Source: Dehalococcoidia bacterium
GTDB taxonomy: Bacteria; Chloroflexota; Dehalococcoidia; Tepidiformales; Tepidiformaceae
Direction: 5' to 3'
Assembly (NCBI GenBank): GCA_009839725.1
Contig: VXPF01000024.1
Location: 49,754 to 94,774, forward strand
DNA length: 45,021 nt
This document shows positions 1 to 8,170 of this stretch, piece by piece; position 1 is the first letter of the stretch, and each line of letters opens with the position of its first letter. The notes under the pieces were generated by a model. The model saw only the letters and a list, made by a program, of their open reading frames with translations. It did no database searches and was not told where the DNA came from. The position numbers and the translations under genes were made by a program.

Positions 1-95
1 CCCCCGCCGGCGCCTCTACCGCCGGGGGCGGGGGGGGTGGGCGCGGGGGGGGCCGGCGCGTGGGGGGTGGGGGGGGGGGGGCGGGCGGGGCCCCC
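1..95. other. low-complexity G-rich window edge
   Basis: This stretch is almost all G and C, with a run of G broken by single T or C bases around 60-90. It should encode the part of Der just before the KH-like domain, but the translation is poly-glycine and unlike Der. I infer poor base calls at a contig end. A real G-quadruplex-like insertion is less likely. Confidence 0.5.
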
Positions 96-374
96 CGCCG
101 CCGCATCCCCACGGGCGAGCTGAACGGCATCTTCCGCCGCGCCCTCCGCGACCACACGCCCCCCGTCGTGCACAGCAAGCGCCTCAAGATTCGCTTCGCC
201 ACCCAGCCCTCCGTCGACCCGCCCACCTTCGTCGTCTTCGTGAACGACCCGAAACTGATCCACTTCAGCTACCGCCGCTACCTCGAACGCTGCCTGCGCG
301 AGGCGCACGACTTCGAAGGCACCGCCATCCGGTTCGCGTTCCGTGGCTCCAGCGAGGAAGATGAGCCGTCATGA
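60..374 (+). CDS. der: GTPase Der (EngA), C-terminal fragment
   Basis: This is the end of the ribosome-assembly GTPase Der, the double-GTPase protein that acts in 50S maturation. Only the C-terminal KH-like domain is present. From about base 96 the protein reads RRRIPTGELNGIF and continues to VNDPKLIHFSYRRYLE, the usual Der ending, then has a short acidic tail. The GTP-binding domains lie outside the window. Bases 1 to about 95 are an extreme G-rich run that does not give Der-like sequence in this frame, so the ATG at 60 is not a true start and the true reading probably enters near base 96. The stop overlaps the plsY start (ATGA), so the two are probably co-transcribed. Confidence 0.8.
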   Translation: MGGGGGGAGGAPRRRIPTGELNGIFRRALRDHTPPVVHSKRLKIRFATQPSVDPPTFVVFVNDPKLIHFSYRRYLERCLREAHDFEGTAIRFAFRGSSEEDEPS

Positions 375-997
375 TCGGCGAGTACATCGGCAACGTCGCC
401 ATCGGCTACATCCTTGGCTCCATCCCGACTGGTCTCGTGCTTGGCTACCTCTGGCTGCGCAAGGACATCCGCGAGTTCGGCAGCGGCAAGACCGGCATGA
501 CCAACATCCTCCGCACGGCCGGGCCCATCCCCGCCGCCCTCGGCCTCTTCGTCGATGTGGGCAAGGGCGCCGCACCCGTCGTCATCGGCCGTTTCCTCTT
601 CGACGATGTCGGGGTCGCCATGGCTGGAGGCGGGGCCGCCGTCGTTGGTCACGTCTGGCCGGTCTTCGCCGGATTCCGCGGCGGTCGTGGGGTCGCCACG
701 GCGCTCGGTACGCTCCTCGCCATCACGCCCCTCCTCGCTCTCGCGATGCTCGGGGCCGGTGTGATCGCCGTTGCCATCACCCGCATGGCATCGGTCATGT
801 CGCTGGTCGGAGGGGTTGCGGCGGTGGCCATCACCGGCGGACTCGCCCTCGCCGGCAGGCTCGATGACATCGTCGCCTGGTACGCGATCGGCGTTGTCGC
901 CTTCCTCTACTACATGCACATCCCCAACATCCGCCGCCTGATCGCCGGCACTGAGCCCCGGCTCGGCCGGGGCGGCGACACGCCCGCGAGCGGCTGA
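371..997 (+). CDS. plsY: glycerol-3-phosphate acyltransferase PlsY
   Basis: PlsY is an integral membrane enzyme that moves an acyl group from acyl-phosphate to glycerol-3-phosphate, the first acylation of phospholipid synthesis. The 208-residue protein has the family's three motifs: GSIP near residues 16-19, GSGKTGMTN at about 37-45 (usually GSGNxGATN, so Lys and Met are variants here), and FRGGRGVATALG near 100-110. Hydrophobic segments are spread throughout, as expected for a 5-7 helix protein. The ATG overlaps the der stop, and gpsA, which makes its substrate, follows after three bases. This der-plsY-gpsA order is common in bacteria. A polar tail follows the last helix. Confidence 0.95.
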   Translation: MIGEYIGNVAIGYILGSIPTGLVLGYLWLRKDIREFGSGKTGMTNILRTAGPIPAALGLFVDVGKGAAPVVIGRFLFDDVGVAMAGGGAAVVGHVWPVFAGFRGGRGVATALGTLLAITPLLALAMLGAGVIAVAITRMASVMSLVGGVAAVAITGGLALAGRLDDIVAWYAIGVVAFLYYMHIPNIRRLIAGTEPRLGRGGDTPASG

Positions 998-1000
998 CCC

Positions 1001-1984
1001 GTGCCCTCCTTCCTCGTTGTCGGAGCGACCTCCTGGGGCCTGACCCTGTCCCATCTGCTCGCGCACGGCGGTGCCGACGTCACGATCCTCGCCCGCACGT
1101 CCGGCGAGGCGGACACGGTCGACCGCGACCGCGGGCTTGCCCGCCTGCCCGGCTTCGAGCTGCCTGCCGACGTGCGTGTGCGTCCCATCGACGCTGCCCC
1201 TGCCGGGGCGGACGGCATCGTCATGGCCGTCCCAGCGCAGGCGTTTCGCGCTACCGCCGGCCACCCTGCGCTCTCCCGCGAGGCTCCCGTTCTCACCGCC
1301 GCCAAGGGCATTGAGCACGGCTCACTGCTGCGCATGAGCGAGGTGCTTGCGGCCTGCGGTTGGCCCGCCGAGCGCATCTCCGCGCTCTCCGGACCGAACC
1401 TCGCCCGCGAGATCGTCGCTGGCCTCCCTGCCGCCTCCACCGTCGCCTCCGCCAACGAGACCGAGGCGGAGATGTGGCAGCACACGCTCAGCACGTCGCG
1501 CTTCCGTGTCTATCGCTCGACCGATCTCGTCGGCCTTGAGCTGGCGGGCGCCCTCAAGAACGTCGTCGCCATCGCGGCGGGCGTGGCGGCGGGTCTCGGT
1601 CTTGGCGCGAACGCCCTCGCCTCCCTCACCACCCGCGGCCTCGCGGAGATCACGCGGCTGGCCATCGCCGAGGGCGCTTCCGCCAGCACCCTCCTCGGGC
1701 TCGCCGGCGTCGGCGACCTCATGGCGACCTGCTACTCGCCCCTCAGCCGCAATCACCGCTTCGGGGAGCGCCTCGCCGCCGGCGATACCGCCGAGGAGGC
1801 GATGGCGGCGGCCGGCGGCGTCGTCGAGGGGGCCGCCACCGCCCCCGTGGCGCTGGCCCTCGCCGCGCGCCACGGGCTCGACCTCCCCATCGCCGAGCAG
1901 GTGAACGCCGTCATCGCCGGCGAGCGCTCCGTGACCGAGGCTTTGGAGGCGCTTCTTTCCCGCGACCTTCGCGCCGAGGGCTAG
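1001..1984 (+). CDS. gpsA: glycerol-3-phosphate dehydrogenase [NAD(P)+]
   Basis: GpsA is a cytosolic enzyme that reduces dihydroxyacetone phosphate to sn-glycerol-3-phosphate, feeding PlsY just upstream. The 327-residue length is normal. The Rossmann motif is GATSWG at residues 8-13 (family GAGSWG). AVPAQAF and KGIE follow, then SGPNLAREI, and the catalytic lysine lies in GALKNVVAIAAG near residue 186. The substrate-binding segment GVGDLMATCYSPLSRNHRFG is also present. The start is GTG, three bases after the plsY stop. All key residues appear intact. Confidence 0.96.
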   Translation: MPSFLVVGATSWGLTLSHLLAHGGADVTILARTSGEADTVDRDRGLARLPGFELPADVRVRPIDAAPAGADGIVMAVPAQAFRATAGHPALSREAPVLTAAKGIEHGSLLRMSEVLAACGWPAERISALSGPNLAREIVAGLPAASTVASANETEAEMWQHTLSTSRFRVYRSTDLVGLELAGALKNVVAIAAGVAAGLGLGANALASLTTRGLAEITRLAIAEGASASTLLGLAGVGDLMATCYSPLSRNHRFGERLAAGDTAEEAMAAAGGVVEGAATAPVALALAARHGLDLPIAEQVNAVIAGERSVTEALEALLSRDLRAEG

Positions 1985-1992
1985 GGGCTGTG

Positions 1993-1998
1993 TACCAT
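1993..1998 (+). promoter_or_regulatory. -10-like hexamer before HEAT-repeat gene
   Basis: TACCAT stands seven bases before the ATG at 2006. If it acts as a -10 element, transcription would begin at or next to the start codon, giving a leaderless mRNA. No Shine-Dalgarno sequence is visible before this ATG, and I see no clear -35. Confidence 0.4.
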
Positions 1999-2005
1999 CA
2001 GTGGC

Positions 2006-2947
2006 ATGACCGGCACCTCGACGCCGCTCGCCGAGCTCAACGAGGCGCTCGAACGGCTCGCCGGTGGCGCTGACCTCCTGCCTTCCGAGCTTCCCGTCCT
2101 CTCCGACCTCGACCGGGAGCAGGTGAAGGCGCTCGAAGCCGCCTGGCCCGGCATCCCCGACGACACCCGCGTGCGGGTCATCACCGAAGCCGTGCGCCTC
2201 TCCGACGAGAGCGTCGAGGTCGAGTTCTCGCGCTTCGCGGGCGTCGCCATCGCCGATCCCCTCGCCGAGGTCCGCGGCGCTGCCGTCGAGGCCCTGCGCG
2301 AATCCACCCACCGCACCACCGCCCGCCTGCTGACGTCCGTCCTGCGCGACGATGACGACGAGGAAGTGGCCGCCGACGCGGCCGACATCCTCGGCGAATT
2401 CGTCATGCGCCTCGAGCTGGGCCGCTTCGCGGAGCGGGAAGGCGAGGCCGTCGTCGATGGCCTGCGCGCCGCCGCCGCCGACCCTGCCCGCGCCCCCGTC
2501 GTCCGCGCGAGCGCCCTGGAGTCACTAGCGCCTCGCTCCCTCCCCTGGATGGAGGGTCTCGTCCTTGAGGCCTACTACGGCGACGACGACACCGTGCGCC
2601 TCGCCGCTGTCAGGGCCATGGGGCTCTCCGCCCGAGAGGACTGGCTCGAATACGTCCTCGAGCAGTTCGACTCCGGCGACCCGGAGTTCCGTCGCGAGGC
2701 GGTCATCGCCGCCGGCGAGATCGCCTCCGAGGAGGCGATCGACCGCCTCGCCGATCTTTTCGTCGATAGCGACGAGGAGGTGGCCATGGCCGCCATCGCC
2801 GCCGCCGGCGAGATCGGGGGCGAGGTTGCGCTTGAGTACCTGCGCGACTTCGCTGGAGAAGCGCCGGAGGGCTGGGGCGAACTCGTGAGCGAAGCGATCG
2901 AGGCGGCCTCCGTCGTTCGGCCCGATTACGAGGAGTTCGACGAGTGA
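2006..2947 (+). CDS. HEAT-repeat protein
   Basis: This 313-residue acidic protein is built almost entirely of alpha-helical HEAT-like (PBS lyase-type) repeats. Recurrent units such as AAVEALRES, DAADILGEF, AAVRAMGLS, EAVIAAGEI and MAAIAAAGEI are spaced roughly 30 residues apart from about residue 80 to 290. There is no signal peptide or membrane segment, so it is probably a cytosolic scaffold or interaction protein. No catalytic motif was seen and the partner is unknown. The downstream Nudix gene overlaps its stop (GTGA), so the two are likely translationally coupled. The start lacks an SD and lies next to a -10-like hexamer. Confidence 0.8.
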   Translation: MTGTSTPLAELNEALERLAGGADLLPSELPVLSDLDREQVKALEAAWPGIPDDTRVRVITEAVRLSDESVEVEFSRFAGVAIADPLAEVRGAAVEALRESTHRTTARLLTSVLRDDDDEEVAADAADILGEFVMRLELGRFAEREGEAVVDGLRAAAADPARAPVVRASALESLAPRSLPWMEGLVLEAYYGDDDTVRLAAVRAMGLSAREDWLEYVLEQFDSGDPEFRREAVIAAGEIASEEAIDRLADLFVDSDEEVAMAAIAAAGEIGGEVALEYLRDFAGEAPEGWGELVSEAIEAASVVRPDYEEFDE

Positions 2948-3396
2948 GCACCCGCGCCGCCCGCCGGCTGCCCGTGATCGACTCCGTCTCCGCCGGTGGC
3001 GTCGTCTGGCGAAGGGATGGCGCTGGCGCCGTCGAGGTCGTCATTGGCTACCAGGCGCGGGACCGTCGCTGGGCGCTTCCCAAGGGCACACCTGATCCGG
3101 ACGAGACGCTGGAAGCGACCGCCCTTCGCGAGGTGAAGGAAGAAACGGGGCTTGAGGTTGCGCTGGGACGGAAGGTCGGCGTCATCGAGTACTGGTTCTC
3201 CCAGGACGGGCGCCGCTACCACAAGCGCGTCCACCACTGGCTCATGACCCCGCAGGGCGGCGACTTCGCGGACCGCGATCACGAGTTCGACGACGTTATC
3301 TGGGCGCCCGCCGGGGAGGCGCTCGCCCAGATCACCTTCGCGACCGAGCGCACCATCCTCGAACAGGCCCTCGCGGCCCTGGGGGACGGGCCATGA
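2944..3396 (+). CDS. Nudix hydrolase
   Basis: A 150-residue member of the Nudix family, which hydrolyses nucleoside diphosphates linked to another moiety. The Nudix box is complete: Gly48, Glu54, then REVKEETGL at residues 62-70, which supplies the Mg2+-binding glutamates. The N-terminal SAGGVVWRR and the following RRWALPKG resemble Ap4A-hydrolase/MutT-like members, but the substrate cannot be read from sequence. The GTG start overlaps the HEAT gene stop, and the next gene begins inside its stop (ATGA), so it sits in the middle of a three-gene unit. Confidence 0.9.
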   Translation: MSTRAARRLPVIDSVSAGGVVWRRDGAGAVEVVIGYQARDRRWALPKGTPDPDETLEATALREVKEETGLEVALGRKVGVIEYWFSQDGRRYHKRVHHWLMTPQGGDFADRDHEFDDVIWAPAGEALAQITFATERTILEQALAALGDGP

Positions 3397-4013
3397 GCGA
3401 CCCTCAGCCTGCCGTCGTCCTTGCCGAGACGCCCCGCCTCCGCATCCGCGAGAAGCGCATCGAGGACGCCGCCGCTGAGTACGCCTGGCGCAAGGATCCC
3501 GAGGTCGCCCGCTTCGACGGCACGCCGCCCCTTGTGCTTGCCTACCGCGAGTTCGTCCAGCAGTTCGAACGCGACCTGCGTTTCTCCAACCCCTCCCGCC
3601 ACGCCTACGCTATCGAGACGGTCGAGGGCAGGCACATCGGCGCGCTCATGTACTACAACGCCGACCATGTGTCCGGTACGGCCGAGTACGGCATCTCCAT
3701 CGGCCCCGCCGAGAGCCGCGGCGCCGGGCTCGGCACCGAGGCGACCATCGCCTTCCTCCGCTTCGCCTGGAAGTCGCTGCCGTTGCGCCGCATCTACCTG
3801 CACACGCTGGAATGGAACGAGCGCGCCCGCCGCTCCTTCGAGCGTGCCGGCTTTCAGCAGACCAAGGTGGTCCTGCGCCGCAACGAGCGCTACCTCTACA
3901 TGGAGGCCAGGCGCGAGTGGTGGCTCCTCTGGGATAGCGAGGGCCGCTTTGCCGAGTACGCCGGCGCCGCTCCGCGGGAGCGCGAGCCGGAGGCGACGAC
4001 CCCCGAGGGCTAG
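3393..4013 (+). CDS. GNAT-family N-acetyltransferase (RimJ/RimL-like)
   Basis: This 206-residue protein has the GNAT acetyl-CoA fold of the RimL type: an N-terminal ETPRLRIREKRIED strand, a central IGPAESRGAGLGTEATIAF segment matching the acetyl-CoA pyrophosphate-binding loop (R/Q-x-x-G-x-G), and a C-terminal NERARRSFERAGF helix. It probably acetylates a protein N-terminus, small amine or antibiotic, but the acceptor is unknown. It overlaps the Nudix gene by 4 bases. Its TAG stop shares the CTAG tetramer with the stop of the convergent gene. Confidence 0.85.
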   Translation: MSDPQPAVVLAETPRLRIREKRIEDAAAEYAWRKDPEVARFDGTPPLVLAYREFVQQFERDLRFSNPSRHAYAIETVEGRHIGALMYYNADHVSGTAEYGISIGPAESRGAGLGTEATIAFLRFAWKSLPLRRIYLHTLEWNERARRSFERAGFQQTKVVLRRNERYLYMEARREWWLLWDSEGRFAEYAGAAPREREPEATTPEG

Positions 4014-4351
4014 CCGCCCTCCTGCGAGGTGTGCGCTTCGAGGATCGCGTTCGCGATCAGGCGGGCGTGCGGGTACGGCTTCCAGCCCTCGGGCGTGTTG
4101 TAGTAGCGCGTCCCCGTCTGCACCTCTTCCGGCGGACGGTTGCCGTACTCAACGTCGATCCCCTCCACCCGGATGCTGGGCGTCCCCAGGAACTTCTTTG
4201 CGGTTGCGTCTTCCTGGCTCAGCACTTCCGTGTACGTGATCTCGACGTCGACCCCCGTCGCCTCGATGGCCAGACGGAGGGCCTCCTCCGCCTCGTCCCC
4301 CGGCGACTGCCCTCGCGAGTGCAGAACCTCAACCTGAATCGCTGCTGTCAG
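4010..4351 (-). CDS. small thioredoxin-fold (DF/DUF2703-like) protein, non-ATG start
   Basis: From the GTG at 4225 the frame reads LSQEDATAKKFLGTPSIRVEG, the beta-strand with cis-Pro region of small thioredoxin-like proteins. The frame is open further upstream and gives IQVEVLHSRGQSPGDEAEEA, which fits the expected first strand and helix, so the gene should start earlier. No ATG, GTG or TTG is available there. CTG at 4351 lies four bases after GAGGAGGAG, a good SD inside the end of rarA, giving 113 residues and a 23-base overlap. Relatives usually carry a CxxC or Sec-x-x-Cys pair where this one has HSRGQS, so the redox pair appears to be lost. Function unknown; the start assignment is inference. 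Confidence 0.6.
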   Translation of the reverse strand: MTAAIQVEVLHSRGQSPGDEAEEALRLAIEATGVDVEITYTEVLSQEDATAKKFLGTPSIRVEGIDVEYGNRPPEEVQTGTRYYNTPEGWKPYPHARLIANAILEAHTSQEGG

Positions 4352-5699
4352 AGCGCTCCTCCTCGGGGTCCCGCTGCCGTGCGAGGCGTTCGGCCAGCGA
4401 CGCCTCCGCTCCCACCGAGCCCGCGTGATAGTACCGCGTCTCGCCCAACTCTTCGGGAAGGTAGCGCTCCCCCTCGGCGTAATGGTCCGGCTCGTCGTGC
4501 GCGTAGCGATAGCCGGAGCCGTACCCCATCTCCCGCATCAGCCCCGTTGCCGCGTTGCGCAGGTGCAGCGGCACGGGCAGGTGCGAGGTGCGCCGTGCAT
4601 CCTCGCTCGCCCGCGCGTAGGCCGTCAGCGCCGAGTTGCTCTTCGGGGCGAGCGCCAGGTAGAGCGCGCACTCCGCCATCGGCAGGAACCCCTCCGGCAT
4701 GCCGATGAAGTGCACCGCCTGCTGGCAGGAGGTCGCCACGCCCAGCGCCTGCGGGTCCGCCAGCCCGATGTCCTCCGCCGCCAGGATCACCATGCGCCGC
4801 ACGATGAACAGCGGGTCCTCCCCCGCCTCCACCATCCGCGCGAGCCAGTAGACCGCCGCGTCCGGGTCCGACCCCCGCACCGACTTGATGAACGCCGAGA
4901 TCGCGTCGTAGTGGTAGTCGCCTTCCTTGTCGTAGTAGGGGCGGCGCTCCTGCAGCGCCCGCCTCACGTCCCCCTCCCCGATTGCCGTTCGCCCATCTCG
5001 GCGCCCCGAGTCCGCCGCGATCTCGAGGGCGCTCAGGGCCGCCCGCGCGTCGCCGTGCGACCCCTCCACCAGCGCCTCCCGCGCCCCCTCCTCGATCGTG
5101 AGGCCGAGCGCCCCGAGCCCCCGCTCGCTGTCCCCGAGCGCCCGCTCGACGATGCGGGCGAGGTCGTCCTCCGCCAGCGCTTCCAGCCGCACCACCCGCA
5201 CCCGGCTCAGAAGCGGCGCGACCACCTCGAACGACGGATTCTCCGTCGTCGCCCCGATGAGCGTGACCGTCCCGTTCTCGACATAAGGCAAGATGACGTC
5301 CTGCTGCGCCTTGTTGAAGCGGTGGATCTCGTCGATGAAGAGGACGGTGCGGACGCCCGCCTCTCGGCGCTGCTGCGCCTCCCCGATGAAGCGTCGTAGC
5401 TCCGCCACGCCCGATGCGACCGCCGAGAGCGCGACGAACTCGCCCTCCGCCTCCCGGGCGAGGATGCGCGCCAGTGTGGTCTTGCCGCACCCGGGCGGCC
5501 CCCAGAGGATGATCGAGGGGAGCGCCCCGCCGGTCGCCGCCCGCCCCAACAGCGCGTCCGGTCCGACGGCCGGCTGCTGCCCCACGAATTCGTCGAGCGT
5601 GCGGGGGCGCATGCGCGCCGCCAGGGGGGCGTCGGCGCGTTCGCCGGCCGAGAACCCCAGCGATGCCTGGAGCGCGCGCGTGTCCCGTTGGCGCGGCAC
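4329..5699 (-). CDS. rarA: replication-associated recombination ATPase RarA (MgsA)
   Basis: RarA is a clamp-loader-like AAA+ ATPase that acts at stalled replication forks. The 456-residue protein has Walker A GPPGCGKTT near residues 67-75, Walker B LFIDEIHRFN near 120-129, sensor 1 GATTENPSF near 149-157 and an arginine-finger region LLSRVRVV soon after. The C-terminal half carries the MgsA hallmark YHYDAISAFIKSVRGSDPDA. It starts with GTG two bases after the mutS2 stop, so both DNA-maintenance genes likely share an mRNA. The small thioredoxin-fold gene begins inside its end. Confidence 0.95.
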   Translation of the reverse strand: MPRQRDTRALQASLGFSAGERADAPLAARMRPRTLDEFVGQQPAVGPDALLGRAATGGALPSIILWGPPGCGKTTLARILAREAEGEFVALSAVASGVAELRRFIGEAQQRREAGVRTVLFIDEIHRFNKAQQDVILPYVENGTVTLIGATTENPSFEVVAPLLSRVRVVRLEALAEDDLARIVERALGDSERGLGALGLTIEEGAREALVEGSHGDARAALSALEIAADSGRRDGRTAIGEGDVRRALQERRPYYDKEGDYHYDAISAFIKSVRGSDPDAAVYWLARMVEAGEDPLFIVRRMVILAAEDIGLADPQALGVATSCQQAVHFIGMPEGFLPMAECALYLALAPKSNSALTAYARASEDARRTSHLPVPLHLRNAATGLMREMGYGSGYRYAHDEPDHYAEGERYLPEELGETRYYHAGSVGAEASLAERLARQRDPEEERSDSSDSG

Positions 5700-5701
5700 C
5701 G

Positions 5702-8047
5702 TCAGCCCGCCAGTACGGCGATGGTCACGCCGTCGCCGCCTTCCTGCGGGGGCGCCGTCTCGTAGCGGCGCACGAGCGGGTGCCGCGCGAGCGCCTCGCG
5801 GATGGCCGCCCGCAGGGCGCCCGTCCCCTTCCCGTGGATGATCCGGATTGAGGGCAGCCCGGCCCGGAATGCGTCATCAAGGTGCCCCTCGAAGGTCAGC
5901 ACTGCCTCCTCCGCCCGCTGTCCCCGCAGGTCGAGCTCGGCTGCCACCGAGGCCGCCGGGGGCAGGTTCGCCGCCGCCGGCGCCGGTGGCGCGATCCTCG
6001 GCTCCGTCTGCTCGATGCGGTCGACCGAGACCTTCATCCGCATCGAACCGAACCGCACCTCCACGCGTCCGTCCGGCCCCACCCCCGTCACCGCCTCCCC
6101 TTGCTGGGGGATGTCCCGCACCCGCACGACGTCGCCCGGCGAAACGGGGTCGAGCCAGGCTGTCGCCCGCTCCGTGGCCTGCTTGCCTGCCGCCTCGATC
6201 TCGGCGTCGAGCGCCTGTAGCCGCTCTGCCGCCGCCGCGTCCACGCTGCGCTCTTTCTCGCGACGCTCCAGGCGCTCCAGCTCGCGCTGGGCGCGCGCCA
6301 CCAGCGTCTCCCCCTCCCGCCGCGCCCGACCCAGGATCGCCTCCCGTTCGGAGTCGATGGTGCGGTGCTGCTCCGCCAGTTGCAGGCGCAGCTCTTCTGC
6401 TTCGTGCCGCGCCGCCTCTTCGTCGCGGCGGGCATCGGCGGCGGCCGCCCGCTCGCGCCGTGCTTCGTCCAGCAGTCCGTCCAGCTCCCGCGTCTGCGCG
6501 CCCACGCCCTCCTCCGCCCGCTCCAGCACTCCCTCGTCGATCCCGAGCCGCCGCGCGATCGCGATCGCGTTCGACTGCCCCGGCAGCCCAATCGTCAGGT
6601 GGTAGGTGGGGCTCAGGGTTTGCAGGTCGAACTCCACCGAGGCGTTCCTCAGGCGCGGCTCTTCCTGCGCGAAGGTCTTCAGCTCCCCGTGATGCGTGGT
6701 CGCGATGATGGTGCAGCCGCGATCAAGCAGCGCCTCCAGGATGGCGCGGGAGAGCGCGGCGCCCTCCTCCGGATCCGTGCCCGCCCCCAGCTCGTCGAGC
6801 AGGACGAGCGTGCGCGGCGCGGCCGCCTCCAGGATCCCGCCCATCGTGCGCATGTGCGAGGAGAACGTGGAGAGCGACTGCTCGATCGACTGCTCGTCGC
6901 CTATGTCGGCGTGGATCGCCCCGTAGGTCACGAAACGGCTCCCCTCGTCGCAGGGCACGGGCAGTCCCGCCTGCGCCATCAACGTGAGCAGCCCAACCGT
7001 CTTCAAAGCGACGGTCTTCCCGCCCGTGTTCGGGCCAGTGATCAGCAACCCCGGCGCCTCCTCGCTCAGGTCGAGGTCGATCGGGATGACATCCCCCCGG
7101 AGCAGCGGGTGTCGCGCCCGCACAATCGTCGTATCCCCCTCCTCCCCCAGCCACGAAGCGTCGCGGTCGGCCCGCGGGAGCGACGCTCCCAGCCGCTTCC
7201 CCAGCAGCACCTTGGCCCGCAGCAGGTCGAGCTGCGCCATCGCCTCCAGCGTCGCGAGCGCCTCCTCCTCCCGCTCCCCCACCATGGCCGAGAGTTGCAA
7301 CAGCACGCGCCGTTCCTCCCGCTCCTCCGCGAGCTGGAGCTCCCGCACCTCGTTGCCGGTCTCGACCACGCTCATCGGTTCCAGGAACACCGTTGCGCCG
7401 CTCGATGACACGTCGTGCACGATTCCCGGGAGCTGCCCCCGGAAGTCCGCCTTCACGGGGATCACCATCCGCCCGTTCCGCTCGGTCAGCAGCTCCTCCT
7501 GGGCCACGCCCCGCCGCACCGCGTCCGCCAGGGCCGCGCGGGCGTGCCGCTCGAGGCGCGCCTGCGCCCCGCGTAGCTCGCGGCGCACCGCCGCCAGCTC
7601 GACGCTCGCGTCGTCGGCAACGTCCCCTCTGGGGGTGATCGCCTTCCGCACCTCCGCGATGAACGGCCGGAAGTCCGCAATCACCTCCGCCACCGCGGCG
7701 ATTCGCGGCGTCTGCTCCGCCAGCCGCTCGGTCAGCTGCCGGGCTCGCCAGGCGGTGTCGAGCGCCCCCGCCGCCTCCTGCAGGTCGGTCGGCTCGATCG
7801 CCTGTCCGATCGTGGCCGAGTGAATGAGCGGCCGCAGATCGCGCATTCCGCCGAGGGGAACATCGAGCCCCATCTGCTCGATGCGGGTCATCTCGGCGGT
7901 GTCAGCCTGGAGCGCCAGCACGGCTTCGTGGTCCCGCTCCGGCTCCAGCGCGAGCGCACGTTCCCGCCCCAGGCTGAAGGCGGTTTCGCTCGCCAGCATG
8001 GCCCGTACCTTGTCGAACTCCAGCACGCGCAGGGTGTGGTCGTTCAT
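5702..8047 (-). CDS. mutS2: endonuclease MutS2
   Basis: MutS2 is a MutS-family ATPase that lacks the mismatch-recognition domain and ends in a Smr nuclease domain; it acts in recombination control and in rescue of collided ribosomes. The protein has 781 residues, a normal length. The ABC-type ATPase has Walker A ITGPNTGGKT near residues 335-345 and the Walker B/signature region LVLLDELGAGTDPEEG near 413-428. A long charged coiled coil follows (about 510-640). The C-terminal Smr domain starts at LDLRGQRAEEA near 702 and includes HGKGTGALR. No SD is seen; TACGCT lies six bases before the ATG, suggesting a leaderless transcript. Confidence 0.96.
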   Translation of the reverse strand: MNDHTLRVLEFDKVRAMLASETAFSLGRERALALEPERDHEAVLALQADTAEMTRIEQMGLDVPLGGMRDLRPLIHSATIGQAIEPTDLQEAAGALDTAWRARQLTERLAEQTPRIAAVAEVIADFRPFIAEVRKAITPRGDVADDASVELAAVRRELRGAQARLERHARAALADAVRRGVAQEELLTERNGRMVIPVKADFRGQLPGIVHDVSSSGATVFLEPMSVVETGNEVRELQLAEEREERRVLLQLSAMVGEREEEALATLEAMAQLDLLRAKVLLGKRLGASLPRADRDASWLGEEGDTTIVRARHPLLRGDVIPIDLDLSEEAPGLLITGPNTGGKTVALKTVGLLTLMAQAGLPVPCDEGSRFVTYGAIHADIGDEQSIEQSLSTFSSHMRTMGGILEAAAPRTLVLLDELGAGTDPEEGAALSRAILEALLDRGCTIIATTHHGELKTFAQEEPRLRNASVEFDLQTLSPTYHLTIGLPGQSNAIAIARRLGIDEGVLERAEEGVGAQTRELDGLLDEARRERAAAADARRDEEAARHEAEELRLQLAEQHRTIDSEREAILGRARREGETLVARAQRELERLERREKERSVDAAAAERLQALDAEIEAAGKQATERATAWLDPVSPGDVVRVRDIPQQGEAVTGVGPDGRVEVRFGSMRMKVSVDRIEQTEPRIAPPAPAAANLPPAASVAAELDLRGQRAEEAVLTFEGHLDDAFRAGLPSIRIIHGKGTGALRAAIREALARHPLVRRYETAPPQEGGDGVTIAVLAG

Positions 8048-8053
8048 GGGCCC

Positions 8054-8059
8054 AGCGTA
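8054..8059 (-). promoter_or_regulatory. -10-like hexamer before mutS2
   Basis: On the minus strand TACGCT is followed by six bases (GGGCCC) and then the mutS2 ATG. This places a predicted transcription start at the A of the ATG. It has the same spacing as the elements before ksgA and the gene starting at 34975. No convincing -35 was seen. Confidence 0.35.
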
Positions 8060-8170
8060 CGGTCTCGCTTACGGCGGGACCAGAGAAGGGAAAGAAGTAC
8101 CCGTTTCGGCGCTCATCGCAACCCGCTAAGCTGATCTGCCCGGCGCCCCGCGCAGGAGAGAGCAGGTTGC

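Noticed and set aside
1322-2311. Long minus-strand open frames over gpsA and the HEAT gene
   Set aside because: They are shadows of plus-strand genes with full motif support, and their composition is Gly/Asp/Glu low-complexity.
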